DNA of 64,000 bases from Providencia rettgeri (lineage in GTDB: Bacteria > Pseudomonadota > Gammaproteobacteria > Enterobacterales > Enterobacteriaceae), in contig NZ_CP053896.1 of NCBI RefSeq assembly GCF_013255915.1, forward strand, positions 1,364,001 through 1,428,000. The letters run 5' to 3'. Position 1 is the stretch's first letter. The number at the start of each line of letters is the position of its first letter. Below are positions 36,464-46,233 of this stretch, one piece after another. The position numbers were made by a program, and so were the translations under genes. The notes beneath the pieces are model-generated. The model did not search any database. It saw nothing but the letters and a program-made list of their open reading frames with translations, and was not told the DNA's origin.

Positions 36464-37042
36464 ATGTTGAAGAAAACGGTTCTTGGTCTGGCTACTGGCG
36501 CACTTTTTTTAACGGCAGGTTCAGCATTAGCAGAAACTTACCAATTTGATAAGCAAGGCCAACACGCGTTTATTGAATTTCGTATTCAGCATTTAGGTTA
36601 TAGCTGGGTATATGGTAGTTTTAAAGACTTTGATGGGTCTTTCACTTATGATGCAAAAGACCCATCAAAAGATAAAGTCGAAGTAACTATTAAGACAGGC
36701 AGCATTGACACTAACCACGCAGAGCGTGATAAACATTTACGCAGTGGTGATTTCTTAAATGCAGCAAAATTCCCTGAAGCAAAATTCGTTTCAACAGAAG
36801 TGAAGAAAGACGGTGAAACATACAAAATCACAGGTGATTTCACTTTAAATGGTGTTACTAAGCCGATTACATTAGATGCTAAATTAATGGGCGAAGGTAA
36901 AGATCCTTGGGGTGGATACCGTGCAGGTTTTGAAGCTGAAGGTAATATTAAGCTGAAAGAATTTAACATCAAATCTGATTTGGGCCCTAAATCTCAAGAA
37001 GCACAACTGTTGATTTCAGTTGAAGGTGTTCAAGTTAAATAA
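36464..37042 (+). CDS. yceI: YceI-family periplasmic lipocalin-like protein
   Basis: Secreted protein of 192 residues: signal peptide of about 23 residues ([18 protein letters not shown]), then a YceI-type beta barrel that binds isoprenoid-like ligands in related structures. Conserved parts include [37 protein letters not shown] and [12 protein letters not shown]. The ATG at 36464 has GTGGAG 6-7 nt upstream. It pairs with yceJ and is followed by a strong terminator. Confidence 0.93.
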   Translation: MLKKTVLGLATGALFLTAGSALAETYQFDKQGQHAFIEFRIQHLGYSWVYGSFKDFDGSFTYDAKDPSKDKVEVTIKTGSIDTNHAERDKHLRSGDFLNAAKFPEAKFVSTEVKKDGETYKITGDFTLNGVTKPITLDAKLMGEGKDPWGGYRAGFEAEGNIKLKEFNIKSDLGPKSQEAQLLISVEGVQVK

Positions 37043-37057
37043 GATTTTTATCATAAT

Positions 37058-37095
37058 AAACCTTCAAGCTTTCAAGTCTTGAAGGTTTTTTTATA
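37058..37095 (+). terminator. Intrinsic terminator after yceI
   Basis: AAACCTTCAAG (37058-37068) pairs with CTTGAAGGTTT (37078-37088), followed by a T run. It lies 16 bp after yceI. Confidence 0.9.
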
Positions 37096-37360
37096 TCCAG
37101 CGTTTTCTAAATTGTTTATTTATGGCAAATTCTCCCGTCTTAGCCTCGCATTTTCCCTTATTCCTATAGCTTGACGACTTTGATACAAGCTAAAATAAAC
37201 ATTATCACTTTTTATAGGTCAATTCGTGGCATTAATAGTCTAGCTCCGTGATGACTATTGTTTTTAGATGCCATGACATTATATGCGATGGATTCTACAG
37301 TATATAAGTAGCTTGAAAGTGTTTGTGGGAACCGTTTTACCAAGAAAAGGCAGGGTAACT

Positions 37361-38134
37361 TTGAATACAAATAACTCACGTAAAACCGCATTAATTGTTA
37401 GCATTATTTTTATTGCATTCGCATTCGGTTTTTATTGGTTAAGTAAAGATAATAATGTGTTATCTACAGAAAATAATAGTGCAATTCATTCAGAGGCACT
37501 TGCCCAAGTTGAAAAAGAACTGCCGATTATCGCGACGGTGAAGAAAATAAGCCCTGAAACCTATCAAAGTTTTGAGCATCTAATCACGCAATACGACCCA
37601 GCTAATGAAGATTTACGTCGTCAACTGTTTGATCAGGTTGTTGGCAATGTCATGAAGCTGGTGCTAGAACGTATGGAATATGCTTCTGATGATTCCGTAA
37701 TTAATTTTACTAGCAGAGTGAATGATTACCTGAAAATCTTATTAGAAGAAGACCCAACAGGAAAAACGTGTTTTTATTCATTGTTTCCGCACTTAAGAGA
37801 AACAGCGGAAATTATTCCACCACAAAAAAGCCAAGCTGTTTTGTTGAAACAAATCCAAGCGACCAATGAGCTCTTAATTTCAAGTGAAGCTGGTGTAAAA
37901 CAGGCGTTGATGTCCCCAAAAGAGTATTCTGAGGAATTAACACAGCTTGCTAGTGGGCTTTCTGCAAAGTATGGTGAAGATACCGCAATCCTTGGAAATT
38001 TAGAAGCAGGGAAGAAATCACCTGCATTAGCGTGCCGTATTTCTATTAGTTTCTATAATGAAATATTATCTATGCCTGATAATCAGAAAAAAGCTGCATT
38101 ACTACGTTCTTTATTTTCATCAGTAAATAATTAA
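37361..38134 (+). CDS. Membrane-anchored protein of unknown function
   Basis: Not recognised. The TTG at 37361 (with AGGCAGGG just upstream) gives a 257-residue protein starting MNTNNSRKTALIV, with one membrane segment (about residues 9-27) and a helical domain outside. An ATG at 37283 would add 26 residues that look unlike a signal and lacks a ribosome site. The rest is rich in Glu, Lys and Leu; no cysteine pair or catalytic motif stands out. A terminator follows. Cofunction with yceI is not supported. Confidence 0.6.
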   Translation: MNTNNSRKTALIVSIIFIAFAFGFYWLSKDNNVLSTENNSAIHSEALAQVEKELPIIATVKKISPETYQSFEHLITQYDPANEDLRRQLFDQVVGNVMKLVLERMEYASDDSVINFTSRVNDYLKILLEEDPTGKTCFYSLFPHLRETAEIIPPQKSQAVLLKQIQATNELLISSEAGVKQALMSPKEYSEELTQLASGLSAKYGEDTAILGNLEAGKKSPALACRISISFYNEILSMPDNQKKAALLRSLFSSVNN

Positions 38135-38145
38135 TTCTTTCCAGC

Positions 38146-38180
38146 AAAATGGCACTGGTTAATATGGGTGCCATTTTGTG
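38146..38180 (+). terminator. Intrinsic terminator after the unknown membrane-anchored protein
   Basis: AAAATGGCAC (38146-38155) pairs with GTGCCATTTT (38168-38177), with a 12-nt loop and T-rich end. Confidence 0.85.
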
Positions 38181-38308
38181 TCATTACTTATTATATTTCA
38201 TTGTGTTAATCGCACTTTTTTTAATACATTATTCTTTGAGCATAAATAGTTCGTATTTATGTAGTATGCTTATTATGTAAATTTATTTTTAACTATTTTG
38301 GAGATGGC

Positions 38309-39388
38309 ATGCAATTTATTAAGAAAAGTATCGTAGCACTTGCCGCAACTGCTGCGATATCAATGCCGATTACAGTTAGCCAAGCTTGTACTCGAGTTGT
38401 TTATTTAGGTGAAAATGAACAAATAATGACCGGAAGAACAATGGATTGGAAATACGATATTGGTACCAATCTATGGATCTTTCCTCGAGGGATGGAGCGT
38501 GATGGCATTGCAGGGCCTAACTCTTTAAAATGGAAATCAAAATACGGCAGCGTGATAGCCTCGGGTTATGATATTTCAACAACGGATGGAGTGAACGAGG
38601 AAGGTCTGGTTGCCAATTTACTGTGGCTCGCGGAATCAAAATATCCTCAAATAGATAATAAGCAACCTGCGTTGTCGATATCTTTATGGGCGCAATATGT
38701 TCTAGATAACTATGCGACAGTGGAAGAAGCTGTTGCTGAGCTAGAAAAGAATCCACTCGTAGTCGCAACAGATAATGTGCCAGGACAAGATAGGTTAGCG
38801 ACTTTACATTTATCATTATCAGATGCGAGTGGTGATAGCGCGATTATTGAATATATCGATGGTAAGCAGGTAATTCATCACAGTCGCAAGTATCAAGTTA
38901 TGACTAACTCGCCGACTTATGAGAAGCAATTAGCAATGCAGGAATATTGGCAAGGAATTGGTGGCACTGTAATGTTACCGGGGACTAACCGTTCCGCTGA
39001 TAGATTTGCTCGCGCACAGTTTTATATTAATGCAATTCCTCAGAAAACAACGCCTAATAAAGCGGTTGCCAGTGTTTTCAGTGTCGTACGTAATGTGTCT
39101 GTCCCTTACGGATTGACGTCTGAAAATTCGCCTGAAATATCGTCAACACGTTGGCGGACATTAGTTGACCATAAACGCCAGCTCTACTTTTTCGAGTCAG
39201 CATTAACTCCAAATATTTTTTGGACTGATTTGGCAAAAATTGACTTTTCAGCGGAAACTGGAAAAGTGAAAAAGCTGGACCTCGGTGAAGAGCAGAGCCA
39301 TATCTATTCAGGGGATGCGACCAACAGTTATGTAGTTACAAAACCTTTTGAATTCTTAGGGTTAAGTGCGGAACAGTTAGGTTATTAA
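38309..39388 (+). CDS. Periplasmic choloylglycine-hydrolase/penicillin V acylase-like amidase
   Basis: Ntn-hydrolase of 359 residues with a signal peptide ending at Ala26 so that Cys27 becomes the N-terminal nucleophile (VSQA/CTRVVYLG). Other expected active-site residues are present: Arg and Asp in TGRTMDWKYD, Asn in VMTNSPTY, and Arg in NRSADRFARAQF. The family splits linear amide bonds in bile salts, penicillin V or acyl-homoserine lactones; the substrate here is unknown. Export to the periplasm is predicted. No operon partners are adjacent. Confidence 0.85.
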   Translation: MQFIKKSIVALAATAAISMPITVSQACTRVVYLGENEQIMTGRTMDWKYDIGTNLWIFPRGMERDGIAGPNSLKWKSKYGSVIASGYDISTTDGVNEEGLVANLLWLAESKYPQIDNKQPALSISLWAQYVLDNYATVEEAVAELEKNPLVVATDNVPGQDRLATLHLSLSDASGDSAIIEYIDGKQVIHHSRKYQVMTNSPTYEKQLAMQEYWQGIGGTVMLPGTNRSADRFARAQFYINAIPQKTTPNKAVASVFSVVRNVSVPYGLTSENSPEISSTRWRTLVDHKRQLYFFESALTPNIFWTDLAKIDFSAETGKVKKLDLGEEQSHIYSGDATNSYVVTKPFEFLGLSAEQLGY

Positions 39389-39530
39389 CTGAGCCCATGA
39401 AGCATTTCAGCCCTCTTGGTCTATAGGGGGTTGATATGAATCAAGCCCGCGATAATTAATTTATGAATGTTTTGCAGATAGCAAACGAACGGTATAAGAT
39501 GTATTTAAAATGCAACTTATTGGTGATGAT

Positions 39531-40397
39531 ATGAATGATCTCGTGTGTTACAAAACTATGCCAGTTTGGAATAAAGCTTCTTTGCCGTTAATGTTCCAAG
39601 AGCGCCATAATACAAAAGAGGATACATACGCACAGTTGAAAGTGCTAAAAGGCTCTTTAGATTTTATCATTTTTAATGAAGACGGCAGCGAGCAACACTT
39701 TACCTTTGATATTCATAACCAGCCGCCTATTATTGAACCTCAAGTTTGGCATCGTATTTCTGCTTGTAGTGATGACATGGAATGCCAACTGGCATTTTTA
39801 TGCAAACCAGAACTGAAATTTTATAAAGAGCATGGGTTAACGACTCCACATTCAGAAGTGCGCTATTTGTGTGAGAATCACCTCAGTAAGCCATGTAAAA
39901 CATTAGATTTAGGTTCGGGAAGGGGGCGTAATAGTTTTTATCTTGCCTTGCAGGGGTATGACGTGACCTCGGTAGATATCAACCCTCAACATATTCAAGC
40001 AATTGACTTCGTTAAAAAACAAGCTGGGGTAGAGAATATTCATACGGCTGTTTATGATATTAATAGTCACCAAATACAAGAGAACTACGAACTTATTATT
40101 TCCACTGTCGTACTAATGTTCTTGCAGAGAGAAAAAATCGCCAATGTTATTACTAATATGCAAGAACATACCCTACCAGGGGGAGTTAACGTTATTGTGT
40201 GTGCCGTTGAAACGCCAGATGCACCGCTGGATTTAGTGCCATTTAAATGCTTCTTAAAACCAGGGGAGCTAGAAGGGTATTATAAAGATTGGGATATTTT
40301 AAAATATAACGAAAATCCTGGTCATTTACACCGCACTGATTCACAAGGTAATCGTATTAAATTAAATTTTGCAACACTCATTGCAAGGAAGAAGTAA
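39531..40397 (+). CDS. tehB: TehB-type tellurite-resistance methyltransferase with DUF1971 domain
   Basis: SAM-dependent methyltransferase of 288 residues. The N-terminal part (about residues 1-90; YKTMPVWNKASLPLMFQERHNTK) is the DUF1971 domain, as in Haemophilus influenzae TehB. The C-terminal part has the SAM motif TLDLGSGRGRNSFYLALQGYD and DVTSVDIN. Start 39531 is chosen over 39510 because GGTG lies upstream and the peptide aligns better. No tehA lies nearby. Its physiological substrate is unclear. Confidence 0.85.
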   Translation: MNDLVCYKTMPVWNKASLPLMFQERHNTKEDTYAQLKVLKGSLDFIIFNEDGSEQHFTFDIHNQPPIIEPQVWHRISACSDDMECQLAFLCKPELKFYKEHGLTTPHSEVRYLCENHLSKPCKTLDLGSGRGRNSFYLALQGYDVTSVDINPQHIQAIDFVKKQAGVENIHTAVYDINSHQIQENYELIISTVVLMFLQREKIANVITNMQEHTLPGGVNVIVCAVETPDAPLDLVPFKCFLKPGELEGYYKDWDILKYNENPGHLHRTDSQGNRIKLNFATLIARKK

Positions 40398-40429
40398 GTA
40401 AGAAATTAGCATAGGTTATCTTAATAAAA

Positions 40430-40617
40430 GAGTTGCCGCTGTCGGCAACTGAGGTTGTTGACAAAGCGGGATAAAAGCGTGGTTTTTCCCGCTTTGTGTT
40501 ATCAGCCGAAAATCAATAAATTGATTTTCCTAGTTTATTTTCAAAACCTATTCGACTTGCCGCCAAACATAATATGTTTGTCAGCAGTCTGAGTTGCCGC
40601 TGTCGGCAACTCTTTTT
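40430..40617. repeat. 190-bp element bounded by identical hairpins
   Basis: GAGTTGCCGCTGTCGGCAACT occurs at both ends (40430 and 40591), each an 8-9 bp stem. Inside the ends, GTTGTTGACAAA and TTTGTCAGCAGTCT are imperfect inverted repeats. The core holds three more hairpins: AAAGCGGGA/TCCCGCTTT, GAAAATCAAT/ATTGATTTTC and AAACAT/ATGTTT. The outer hairpins face T-runs outward, so they can terminate tehB (+) and clcA (-). The layout resembles a small non-coding mobile element. Confidence 0.7.
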
Positions 40618-40628
40618 ACTTCGACTAT

Positions 40629-42026
40629 TTAAGTTTTGTCAGTGACAGGCGGAGCGGTTTCTTTTTCGCTACGGGCTAAAGTTTTTTCCAGCAATACAGA
40701 ATATAGCGGTTTGCCACCTAAAAATTGAGCCATCATTGTGGCGCCAATGCAGGTAATAATCATCGGTAAGATTAACTGGTAGTTATTTGTCATTTCTAAA
40801 ACTAAGACTATCCCAGTTAATGGGGCTCTGACGGTTGCGGCAAATAAAGCTCCCATGCCTGCAATAGCGAAAGTCCCCACTTCAATTTGGTAATTAGGGA
40901 ATATTTCGAGGGCGGCGTAGCCGAAAACACCACCAAATAATGTCCCAAGGGCGAGTAAAGGAGAGAAAATACCACCTGGAGCCCCAGAGCTAAAGCTAAT
41001 CGTCGAAGTTAAAAACCGCAAAGCAAAGAATATGAATAACAAAGTGATGGTAAATTGGCCTGCTACCATCTGGTGGATCACGGAATATCCACCACCTACA
41101 ATTTCAGGCAGGTAAACGCCAATTGCACCACAAGCACCACCAATTAACCCGCCCATCAATACAAAGCGAGAAATTTTATTTTGGTAAAATGCTAAAAATT
41201 TACTTTGTAGGTACAATAAAAAACCATTAAAACAGATACCGATAACACCAAACATTAATCCTAAAATTAAATAAAGCCATAAAGTATTCATAGGTGCAGA
41301 AGAAAATTGGCCGATATTTAATACAATAGCTTCTCCATTGATTAGCCGATAGACAATGGTGGAGGTAACAACACCGATAAATACCGCTTTAATTGAAATT
41401 AAACTGTATTTAAATTGCGGACGCATTTCTTCAATAATAAACAAGATGCCAGCTAAAGGGGCATTAAATGCTGTAGATAAACCTGCCGCCGCACCAGAGG
41501 CAAGCAAGGTGTGGCGTGACTCATTATCTTTTAAACGAAATAAATCATAAAACATTTGGCTAAGGTTCGCACCAAGTTGCACGGTTGGTCCTTCACGGCC
41601 TAATACCATACCTGAGCCCAATGTTCCTAATCCACCAATAAACTTAACTGGGATGACTCTCCACCATCTTACGGGGCGTAAATCCTGTAATGCACCTTCA
41701 ATTTCTGGGATCCCAGACCCACCAGATTCAGGAGAGAACCGTTTAACAAGGTAATAGCCTAACATGGCAAGAAGTGCCGAGATAAAAAACATCCCAACAA
41801 CCATCAGCCATTTTGGGGCAACCCATTCACTCACCGATTGCACGCGATAGTTGCTAATCCAAGTTGTTCCTAATTCAAATAGTGAACCGATAAGACCGAC
41901 CGCCGCACCAATGAGTGCCGCAAGTAGTAAGATTTTTACAGGTGTTTTATCTGATTCCTTTAGCCGTTTAAAAATCCGCAATCGGGTTTTTATCATAGAT
42001 TTACTAGCTGAATTTACCTGGCTCAT
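40629..42026 (-). CDS. clcA: ClcA, H+/Cl- exchange transporter
   Basis: CLC-family membrane protein of 465 residues. All selectivity signatures are present: [32 protein letters not shown] (proton-path Glu) and [10 protein letters not shown] (gating Tyr). The start at 42026 (MSQVNSASK) matches the E. coli length better than an in-frame ATG at 42065. In E. coli it supports extreme acid resistance. It is convergent with tehB across the hairpin-bounded element. Confidence 0.93.
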   Translation of the reverse strand: MSQVNSASKSMIKTRLRIFKRLKESDKTPVKILLLAALIGAAVGLIGSLFELGTTWISNYRVQSVSEWVAPKWLMVVGMFFISALLAMLGYYLVKRFSPESGGSGIPEIEGALQDLRPVRWWRVIPVKFIGGLGTLGSGMVLGREGPTVQLGANLSQMFYDLFRLKDNESRHTLLASGAAAGLSTAFNAPLAGILFIIEEMRPQFKYSLISIKAVFIGVVTSTIVYRLINGEAIVLNIGQFSSAPMNTLWLYLILGLMFGVIGICFNGFLLYLQSKFLAFYQNKISRFVLMGGLIGGACGAIGVYLPEIVGGGYSVIHQMVAGQFTITLLFIFFALRFLTSTISFSSGAPGGIFSPLLALGTLFGGVFGYAALEIFPNYQIEVGTFAIAGMGALFAATVRAPLTGIVLVLEMTNNYQLILPMIITCIGATMMAQFLGGKPLYSVLLEKTLARSEKETAPPVTDKT

Positions 42027-42219
42027 CTTTATTGGATTCTCTTTATACGATGGAATAACAAACACTTATAGGTAAGTATAACAAGAGTTATCGTAAGAGC
42101 GTTATCAGGATATAAATAAAATGCAAAATAGTGCATTTAAGCAAGAAAAGTGAAAACAAAACCAACAGTACGAATAGCATACTTTCATTACTGTGAATAG
42201 TTCTCATTTGCAATGAATA

Positions 42220-42233
42220 TTAATATAGATCAA
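42220..42233 (+). promoter_or_regulatory. FNR-like site upstream of hcp
   Basis: TTAAT-ATAG-ATCAA matches the FNR consensus TTGAT-N4-ATCAA at 9 of 10 positions and lies about 100 bp before the hcp start. E. coli hcp-hcr is FNR-activated. Binding is inferred. Confidence 0.7.
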
Positions 42234-42293
42234 TAAACCATTAGATAATGAATAATTCCACTTTTTTATTCTAATAAAGAGCGTAGTCTTAAT

Positions 42294-42312
42294 GTTGTAT
42301 TTGAAATGCAAC
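42294..42312 (+). promoter_or_regulatory. NsrR-like palindrome before hcp
   Basis: GTTGTATTTGAAATGCAAC is a near-perfect 19-bp palindrome with ATTT/AAAT halves typical of NsrR sites, placed 18 bp before the hcp ATG. NsrR represses hcp in E. coli until nitric oxide is present. Confidence 0.65.
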
Positions 42313-42329
42313 TTTAAGAGGCGAACAAC

Positions 42330-43982
42330 ATGTACTGTGTGCAATGTGAACAAACAATTAGAACTCCAGCTGGTAATGGCTGTGCATACGCGCAGGGTAT
42401 GTGCGGTAAAACAGCAGAAACTTCTGACCTACAAGATTTATTAGTTGCTGTATTGCAAAGCTTATCTGCAAGTGCAGTCACTGCCCGCTCACTGGGTATT
42501 ATTGACCATGATATTGATAGTTTTGCTCCGCGCGCATTTTTCTCTACTTTAACCAACGTCAATTTTGATTCAGAGCGTATTATCGGTTACGCCCGTGAAG
42601 CTATTTATTTACGTGATAAATTAATAAAACATTGCCAATCCGTGAATAGTGTAGTGGCTTTCAATCATCCATTAATTAGTTTGCAATTAAATGGTACTGA
42701 CATTCCAACCTTACAGGCACAAGCGGCTCAATTTTCATTAGATATTGATAAAGCTGAAGTCGGCGAAGACATTCACGGTTTACGTATGTTATGCCTATAT
42801 GGCTTAAAAGGGGCGGCAGCCTATATGGAACACGCCCATGTTTTAGGTCAGTATGATAATGAGGTTTATGGCCAATATCATGAAATTATGGCTTGGCTGG
42901 GAACATTGCCATCGGATATGAATGAACTGCTTGATAATGCCATGGCAATTGGTCTGATGAATTTCAAGATCATGGAAATTTTGGATGCAGGTGAAACGAG
43001 CGAATTTGGTCACCCAACTCCAACGGAAGTCAACGTTCGTCCAGTCGCAGGGAAATGTATTTTAATTTCAGGTCATGACCTGAAAGACTTAAAAATGTTG
43101 TTAGAACAAACTGAAGGTACGGGTATCAATGTTTATACCCACGGCGAAATGCTGCCAGCACATGGTTACCCAGAACTGAAAAAATACCCTCATTTAGTCG
43201 GTAACTATGGTAGCGGTTGGCAAAATCAGCAAGTGGAATTTGCAAAATTCCCTGGGTCTATCTTGATGACCTCTAACTGTATTATTGACCCTGATGTTGG
43301 GGATTATAAAGACCGTATCTGGACGCGTAGTATTGTGGGTTGGCCGGGTGCAAAACATTTAGTGGGTGATGATTTTTCTGCAATGATTGCTCAAGCTCAG
43401 TCACTTGCCGGTTTCCCGTATACTGAAATCGAGCACAAAATTACGGTTGGTTTCGGTCGTCAAACACTGTTAGGTGCGGCAGACGCGGTGATCGATTTAG
43501 TTTCACAGAAAAAACTACGTCACGTATTCCTTGTTGGTGGTTGTGATGGTAGCCGTGGCGAACGTAGCTATTATACGGATTTTGCACGTAGTGTACCTGA
43601 AGATTGCTTAATCCTTACACTCGCATGTGGTAAGTATCGTTTTAATAAATTAGATTTTGGCACATTAGAAGGGCTACCACGCTTACTGGATGTGGGCCAA
43701 TGTAACGATGCATATTCTGCCATTATGCTTGCGGTGAATCTATCAGAGAAACTTGGTTGTGGTATTAATGACTTGCCATTGAGTCTGATTCTGTCTTGGT
43801 TTGAGCAAAAAGCGATTGTCATCCTTTTAACATTATTAGCGTTGGGTGTGAAAAATATTTACACCGGCCCAACAGCACCTGGTTTCTTAACTGAAAACTT
43901 ATTAAATGTGCTAAATGAGAAGTTTGGCATGCGTAGTATTACGACAGTTGAGCAAGATCTGGCAGAAATTTTACCTGCATGA
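42330..43982 (+). CDS. hcp: Hcp, hybrid cluster protein (hydroxylamine reductase / NO reductase)
   Basis: Enzyme of 550 residues with the N-terminal cluster motif [16 protein letters not shown]...MCGKT (Cys3, 6, 18, 25) and the hybrid-cluster ligands in later stretches ([36 protein letters not shown]). It reduces NO or hydroxylamine in the cytoplasm under anaerobic stress and works with the downstream reductase Hcr. AGAGGCG precedes the ATG. FNR and NsrR-like sites lie upstream. Confidence 0.96.
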   Translation: MYCVQCEQTIRTPAGNGCAYAQGMCGKTAETSDLQDLLVAVLQSLSASAVTARSLGIIDHDIDSFAPRAFFSTLTNVNFDSERIIGYAREAIYLRDKLIKHCQSVNSVVAFNHPLISLQLNGTDIPTLQAQAAQFSLDIDKAEVGEDIHGLRMLCLYGLKGAAAYMEHAHVLGQYDNEVYGQYHEIMAWLGTLPSDMNELLDNAMAIGLMNFKIMEILDAGETSEFGHPTPTEVNVRPVAGKCILISGHDLKDLKMLLEQTEGTGINVYTHGEMLPAHGYPELKKYPHLVGNYGSGWQNQQVEFAKFPGSILMTSNCIIDPDVGDYKDRIWTRSIVGWPGAKHLVGDDFSAMIAQAQSLAGFPYTEIEHKITVGFGRQTLLGAADAVIDLVSQKKLRHVFLVGGCDGSRGERSYYTDFARSVPEDCLILTLACGKYRFNKLDFGTLEGLPRLLDVGQCNDAYSAIMLAVNLSEKLGCGINDLPLSLILSWFEQKAIVILLTLLALGVKNIYTGPTAPGFLTENLLNVLNEKFGMRSITTVEQDLAEILPA

Positions 43983-44024
43983 TCAATAAACCGATAGAAA
44001 AAGCTTAAAAACGATGTGAAAGAT

Positions 44025-44040
44025 GGGGGCTGCGACCCCC
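44025..44040 (+). other. Hairpin between hcp and hcr
   Basis: GGGGG (44025-44029) and CCCCC (44036-44040) enclose CTGCGA, followed by TTTAAAGGAG. It could partially terminate or stabilise the transcript, so hcr may be made at a lower level than hcp. Confidence 0.6.
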
Positions 44041-44057
44041 TTTAAAGGAGTAGCGCG

Positions 44058-45062
44058 ATGACCATGCCAAGCAGTTTATGTCCAAATAGAATGCAAGTTC
44101 ATTCTATTATTCAAGAAACATCAGATGTCTGGACAATCAACCTTATCAATCATGATTTTTATACATATTCACCTGGTCAATATGCTTTGGTCAGCATTAA
44201 AAATAGTGATGATGTCATGCGTGCTTATACTCTTTCATCATCACCGGGGCAAAGTCGTTTTATTTCCATTACTGTCAGGCGGTTAGACGATGGTGAAGGG
44301 TCAAATTGGTTAACACGTTCGGTTAAAGAAGGCGACTATCTTTGGCTTTCTGAAGCGCAAGGGGAATTCACCTGCGCTAATCTAAAAAACACTGAGTATT
44401 TGATGTTAGCTGCTGGATGTGGTGTGACACCAATTATGTCAATGACACGTTGGCTGATGGTGAACCGCCCGAGCTCCCATGTAAAAGTACTATTCAATGT
44501 TCGCGATGATAAACAAGTTATTTTTGCCGAGGAATGGCAAAAACTCGTCCGCTTATATCCAGAACGGTTGCAATTGTGTGTTATGGCAGAAACACCAGAT
44601 AATGGCGATATTGCACAAGGACGTTTAACTGAAGAGAAATTGAAAGCGTTAGTACCCGATATTGATTCACGAATTGTGATGACGTGTGGGCCTGTGCCTT
44701 ACATGAAAAATGCACAGCAATTTGCTGCTAATTTAGGCGTCCCTGCTGAACATTTCTTTATGGAGCGTTTTTCAACTGAACCAGAGGTTGTTGATAGTGA
44801 AGATATTCTTACATTAAAAATCCGTCAACGATTGGTCGACTTTAAAGTCCCTGTAGGTACTTCTTTATTATCTGCACTGGAGCAAAATAAACAGCCCGTT
44901 ATTGCAGCTTGCCGAGCAGGGGTTTGTGGAAGCTGTAAAACAAAAGTGTTATCAGGTAAATACACAACAACAAGCACAATGACATTAACTGAAGCAGAAA
45001 TAGCTGAGGGCTATGTTTTAGCTTGTAGTTGCCAATTACAGGGTGACACTGAAATAGCGTAA
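44058..45062 (+). CDS. hcr: Hcr, NADH oxidoreductase for Hcp
   Basis: Reductase of 334 residues: FAD domain (YSPGQYALVSI; RAYTLSSSPG), NAD domain (LMLAAGCGVTPIMSM; VMTCGPVPYMKNAQ) and C-terminal 2Fe-2S ferredoxin with Cys ligands in AACRAGVCGSCKTKV and LACSCQ. It transfers electrons from NADH to Hcp. GGAG precedes the ATG. It lies 75 bp after hcp across a small hairpin and is probably co-transcribed. Confidence 0.94.
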   Translation: MTMPSSLCPNRMQVHSIIQETSDVWTINLINHDFYTYSPGQYALVSIKNSDDVMRAYTLSSSPGQSRFISITVRRLDDGEGSNWLTRSVKEGDYLWLSEAQGEFTCANLKNTEYLMLAAGCGVTPIMSMTRWLMVNRPSSHVKVLFNVRDDKQVIFAEEWQKLVRLYPERLQLCVMAETPDNGDIAQGRLTEEKLKALVPDIDSRIVMTCGPVPYMKNAQQFAANLGVPAEHFFMERFSTEPEVVDSEDILTLKIRQRLVDFKVPVGTSLLSALEQNKQPVIAACRAGVCGSCKTKVLSGKYTTTSTMTLTEAEIAEGYVLACSCQLQGDTEIA

Positions 45063-45165
45063 AATTATATAACATGTGCAAACTGTCTCATTAGAGTATT
45101 AATGGGACAGTATTATTTAAAATAAATCATAGTAATTATTTGCAATACTCAACATGAGAGTGCAA

Positions 45166-45402
45166 TTAATGTTTCGGTAGTGAGCTATGTAAAAAATAAA
45201 TAGATAATTTACTTAATGTATTAATCGCTGATACAGCAACCTCTTTGTTTGGATCCTGACATAAGTCTATGATTCGTATGATGGCATCATTATATTCAAT
45301 CGTTGCTTTGAAATCACCTAAAGCAGAAATGGCAGCAATTTTGATTTCATCGTTTACGCGAAATGTTAGTTTCGTTAACATTCCAACAATTACTTTATCC
45401 AT
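45166..45402 (-). CDS. Small HEAT-repeat-like protein
   Basis: Protein of 78 residues from the ATG at 45402 (MDKVIVGMLTKLTF). It consists of two or three short helical repeats (DEIKIAAISALGDF; NKEVAVSAINTLSKLS) that look like HEAT units and end in HSSLPKH. The ribosome site is weak (GTGAAAG). No function can be given. It is convergent with hcr, alone, and strongly AT-rich. Confidence 0.55.
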   Translation of the reverse strand: MDKVIVGMLTKLTFRVNDEIKIAAISALGDFKATIEYNDAIIRIIDLCQDPNKEVAVSAINTLSKLSIYFLHSSLPKH

Positions 45403-45498
45403 AATAAAACTTTCACTGTTATATAAAATAAAAAATATTCTAAGATAATTCTTGTAATATTTAATACTAAATTGATATCTGCAATTAAATATTAACAA

Positions 45499-45985
45499 TT
45501 TAAAAGAATGCTTTTTAATGATAATTTCGAATTAAATAATGCCTTAAGTGTATTTTCTTACTTCATTATTTGTTTGTTGGCTTATTTTTAATATAAAAAA
45601 CCAACTAATGACTGATATTAGTGATTACTTGTACTCTAATAAAGCGTTTTAATTATATTAAATTGGGCTTACTCCTTTATATTGTTTTTTTTGTATTGTA
45701 CGGTAAATAGAGAATTAAGTTTTGATTAATTATCGGTAAGGTTTACTAAATAATATTACAAATGATACTTTGATTTCTCAAAGGGTTGGTTATTGATAAG
45801 TAAATAAATATATTTACTTCAATTCTAATATTCATTCTTATTATTAGTTACATTTTGTTACTTTATAAAGATATATTTAATATAAACTTAAACAGAACCT
45901 AAACAATAAGTTTTCCATGCGTAAAAAAACGTAGATATAGGGTGGCAATTAATTCACCAATGGGTATAATTCGCGCCGCATCCAA
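45499..45985. other. AT-rich intergenic region upstream of the M-box
   Basis: About 490 bp without a gene. It contains the presumed mgtE promoter (a TATAAT-like stretch near 45895) and a long A/T tract region. A GTTGG/CCAAC inverted repeat near 45573-45608 is visible but not interpreted. Confidence 0.5.
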
Positions 45986-45989
45986 AGTG

Positions 45990-46160
45990 CAGTATCTCGT
46001 TAGGCGAGGCTCCTATACAAACATAGGTTACTGATCTGACGACGTCGAGAGACGCCCAAGATTAGGACAGGATATATCGACCGAAGGTATATCCCCATGT
46101 AACTTCCTGCTAAGTCAGGATACGTTGTATAGTGCTAAAACCGAGACGAAGAGATAGCTT
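45990..46160 (+). ncRNA. M-box (ykoK) Mg2+ riboswitch upstream of mgtE
   Basis: The leader carries the strongly conserved M-box blocks in order: CGTTAGGCGAGGCTCCTATA (46000 region), ACATAGGTTACTG, GAGAGACGCC, ACAGGATATAT, CATGTAACTTCCTG, and TACGTTGTATAGTGCTAAAA before GAGACGAAGAGATAG. This is the Mg2+-sensing RNA found before magnesium transporters. It lies directly upstream of mgtE, which fits. A nearby hairpin covers the ribosome site, so control may be at translation as well as transcription. Confidence 0.9.
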
Positions 46161-46184
46161 TCGCATTCTCTCATCTGGTTTCGC

Positions 46185-46224
46185 CCCTATGTGAGTACTG
46201 TTTGAGTAACCAACAGTAATAGGG
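46185..46224 (+). promoter_or_regulatory. Hairpin sequestering the mgtE ribosome binding site
   Basis: CCCTAT (46185-46190) pairs with ATAGGG (46219-46224), and ACTGTT (46197-46202) pairs with AACAGT (46212-46217). The right outer arm contains the AGGGA used as Shine-Dalgarno about 9 nt before the mgtE ATG. It is the likely expression platform of the M-box. Confidence 0.65.
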
Positions 46225-46233
46225 ACTAAAAAA

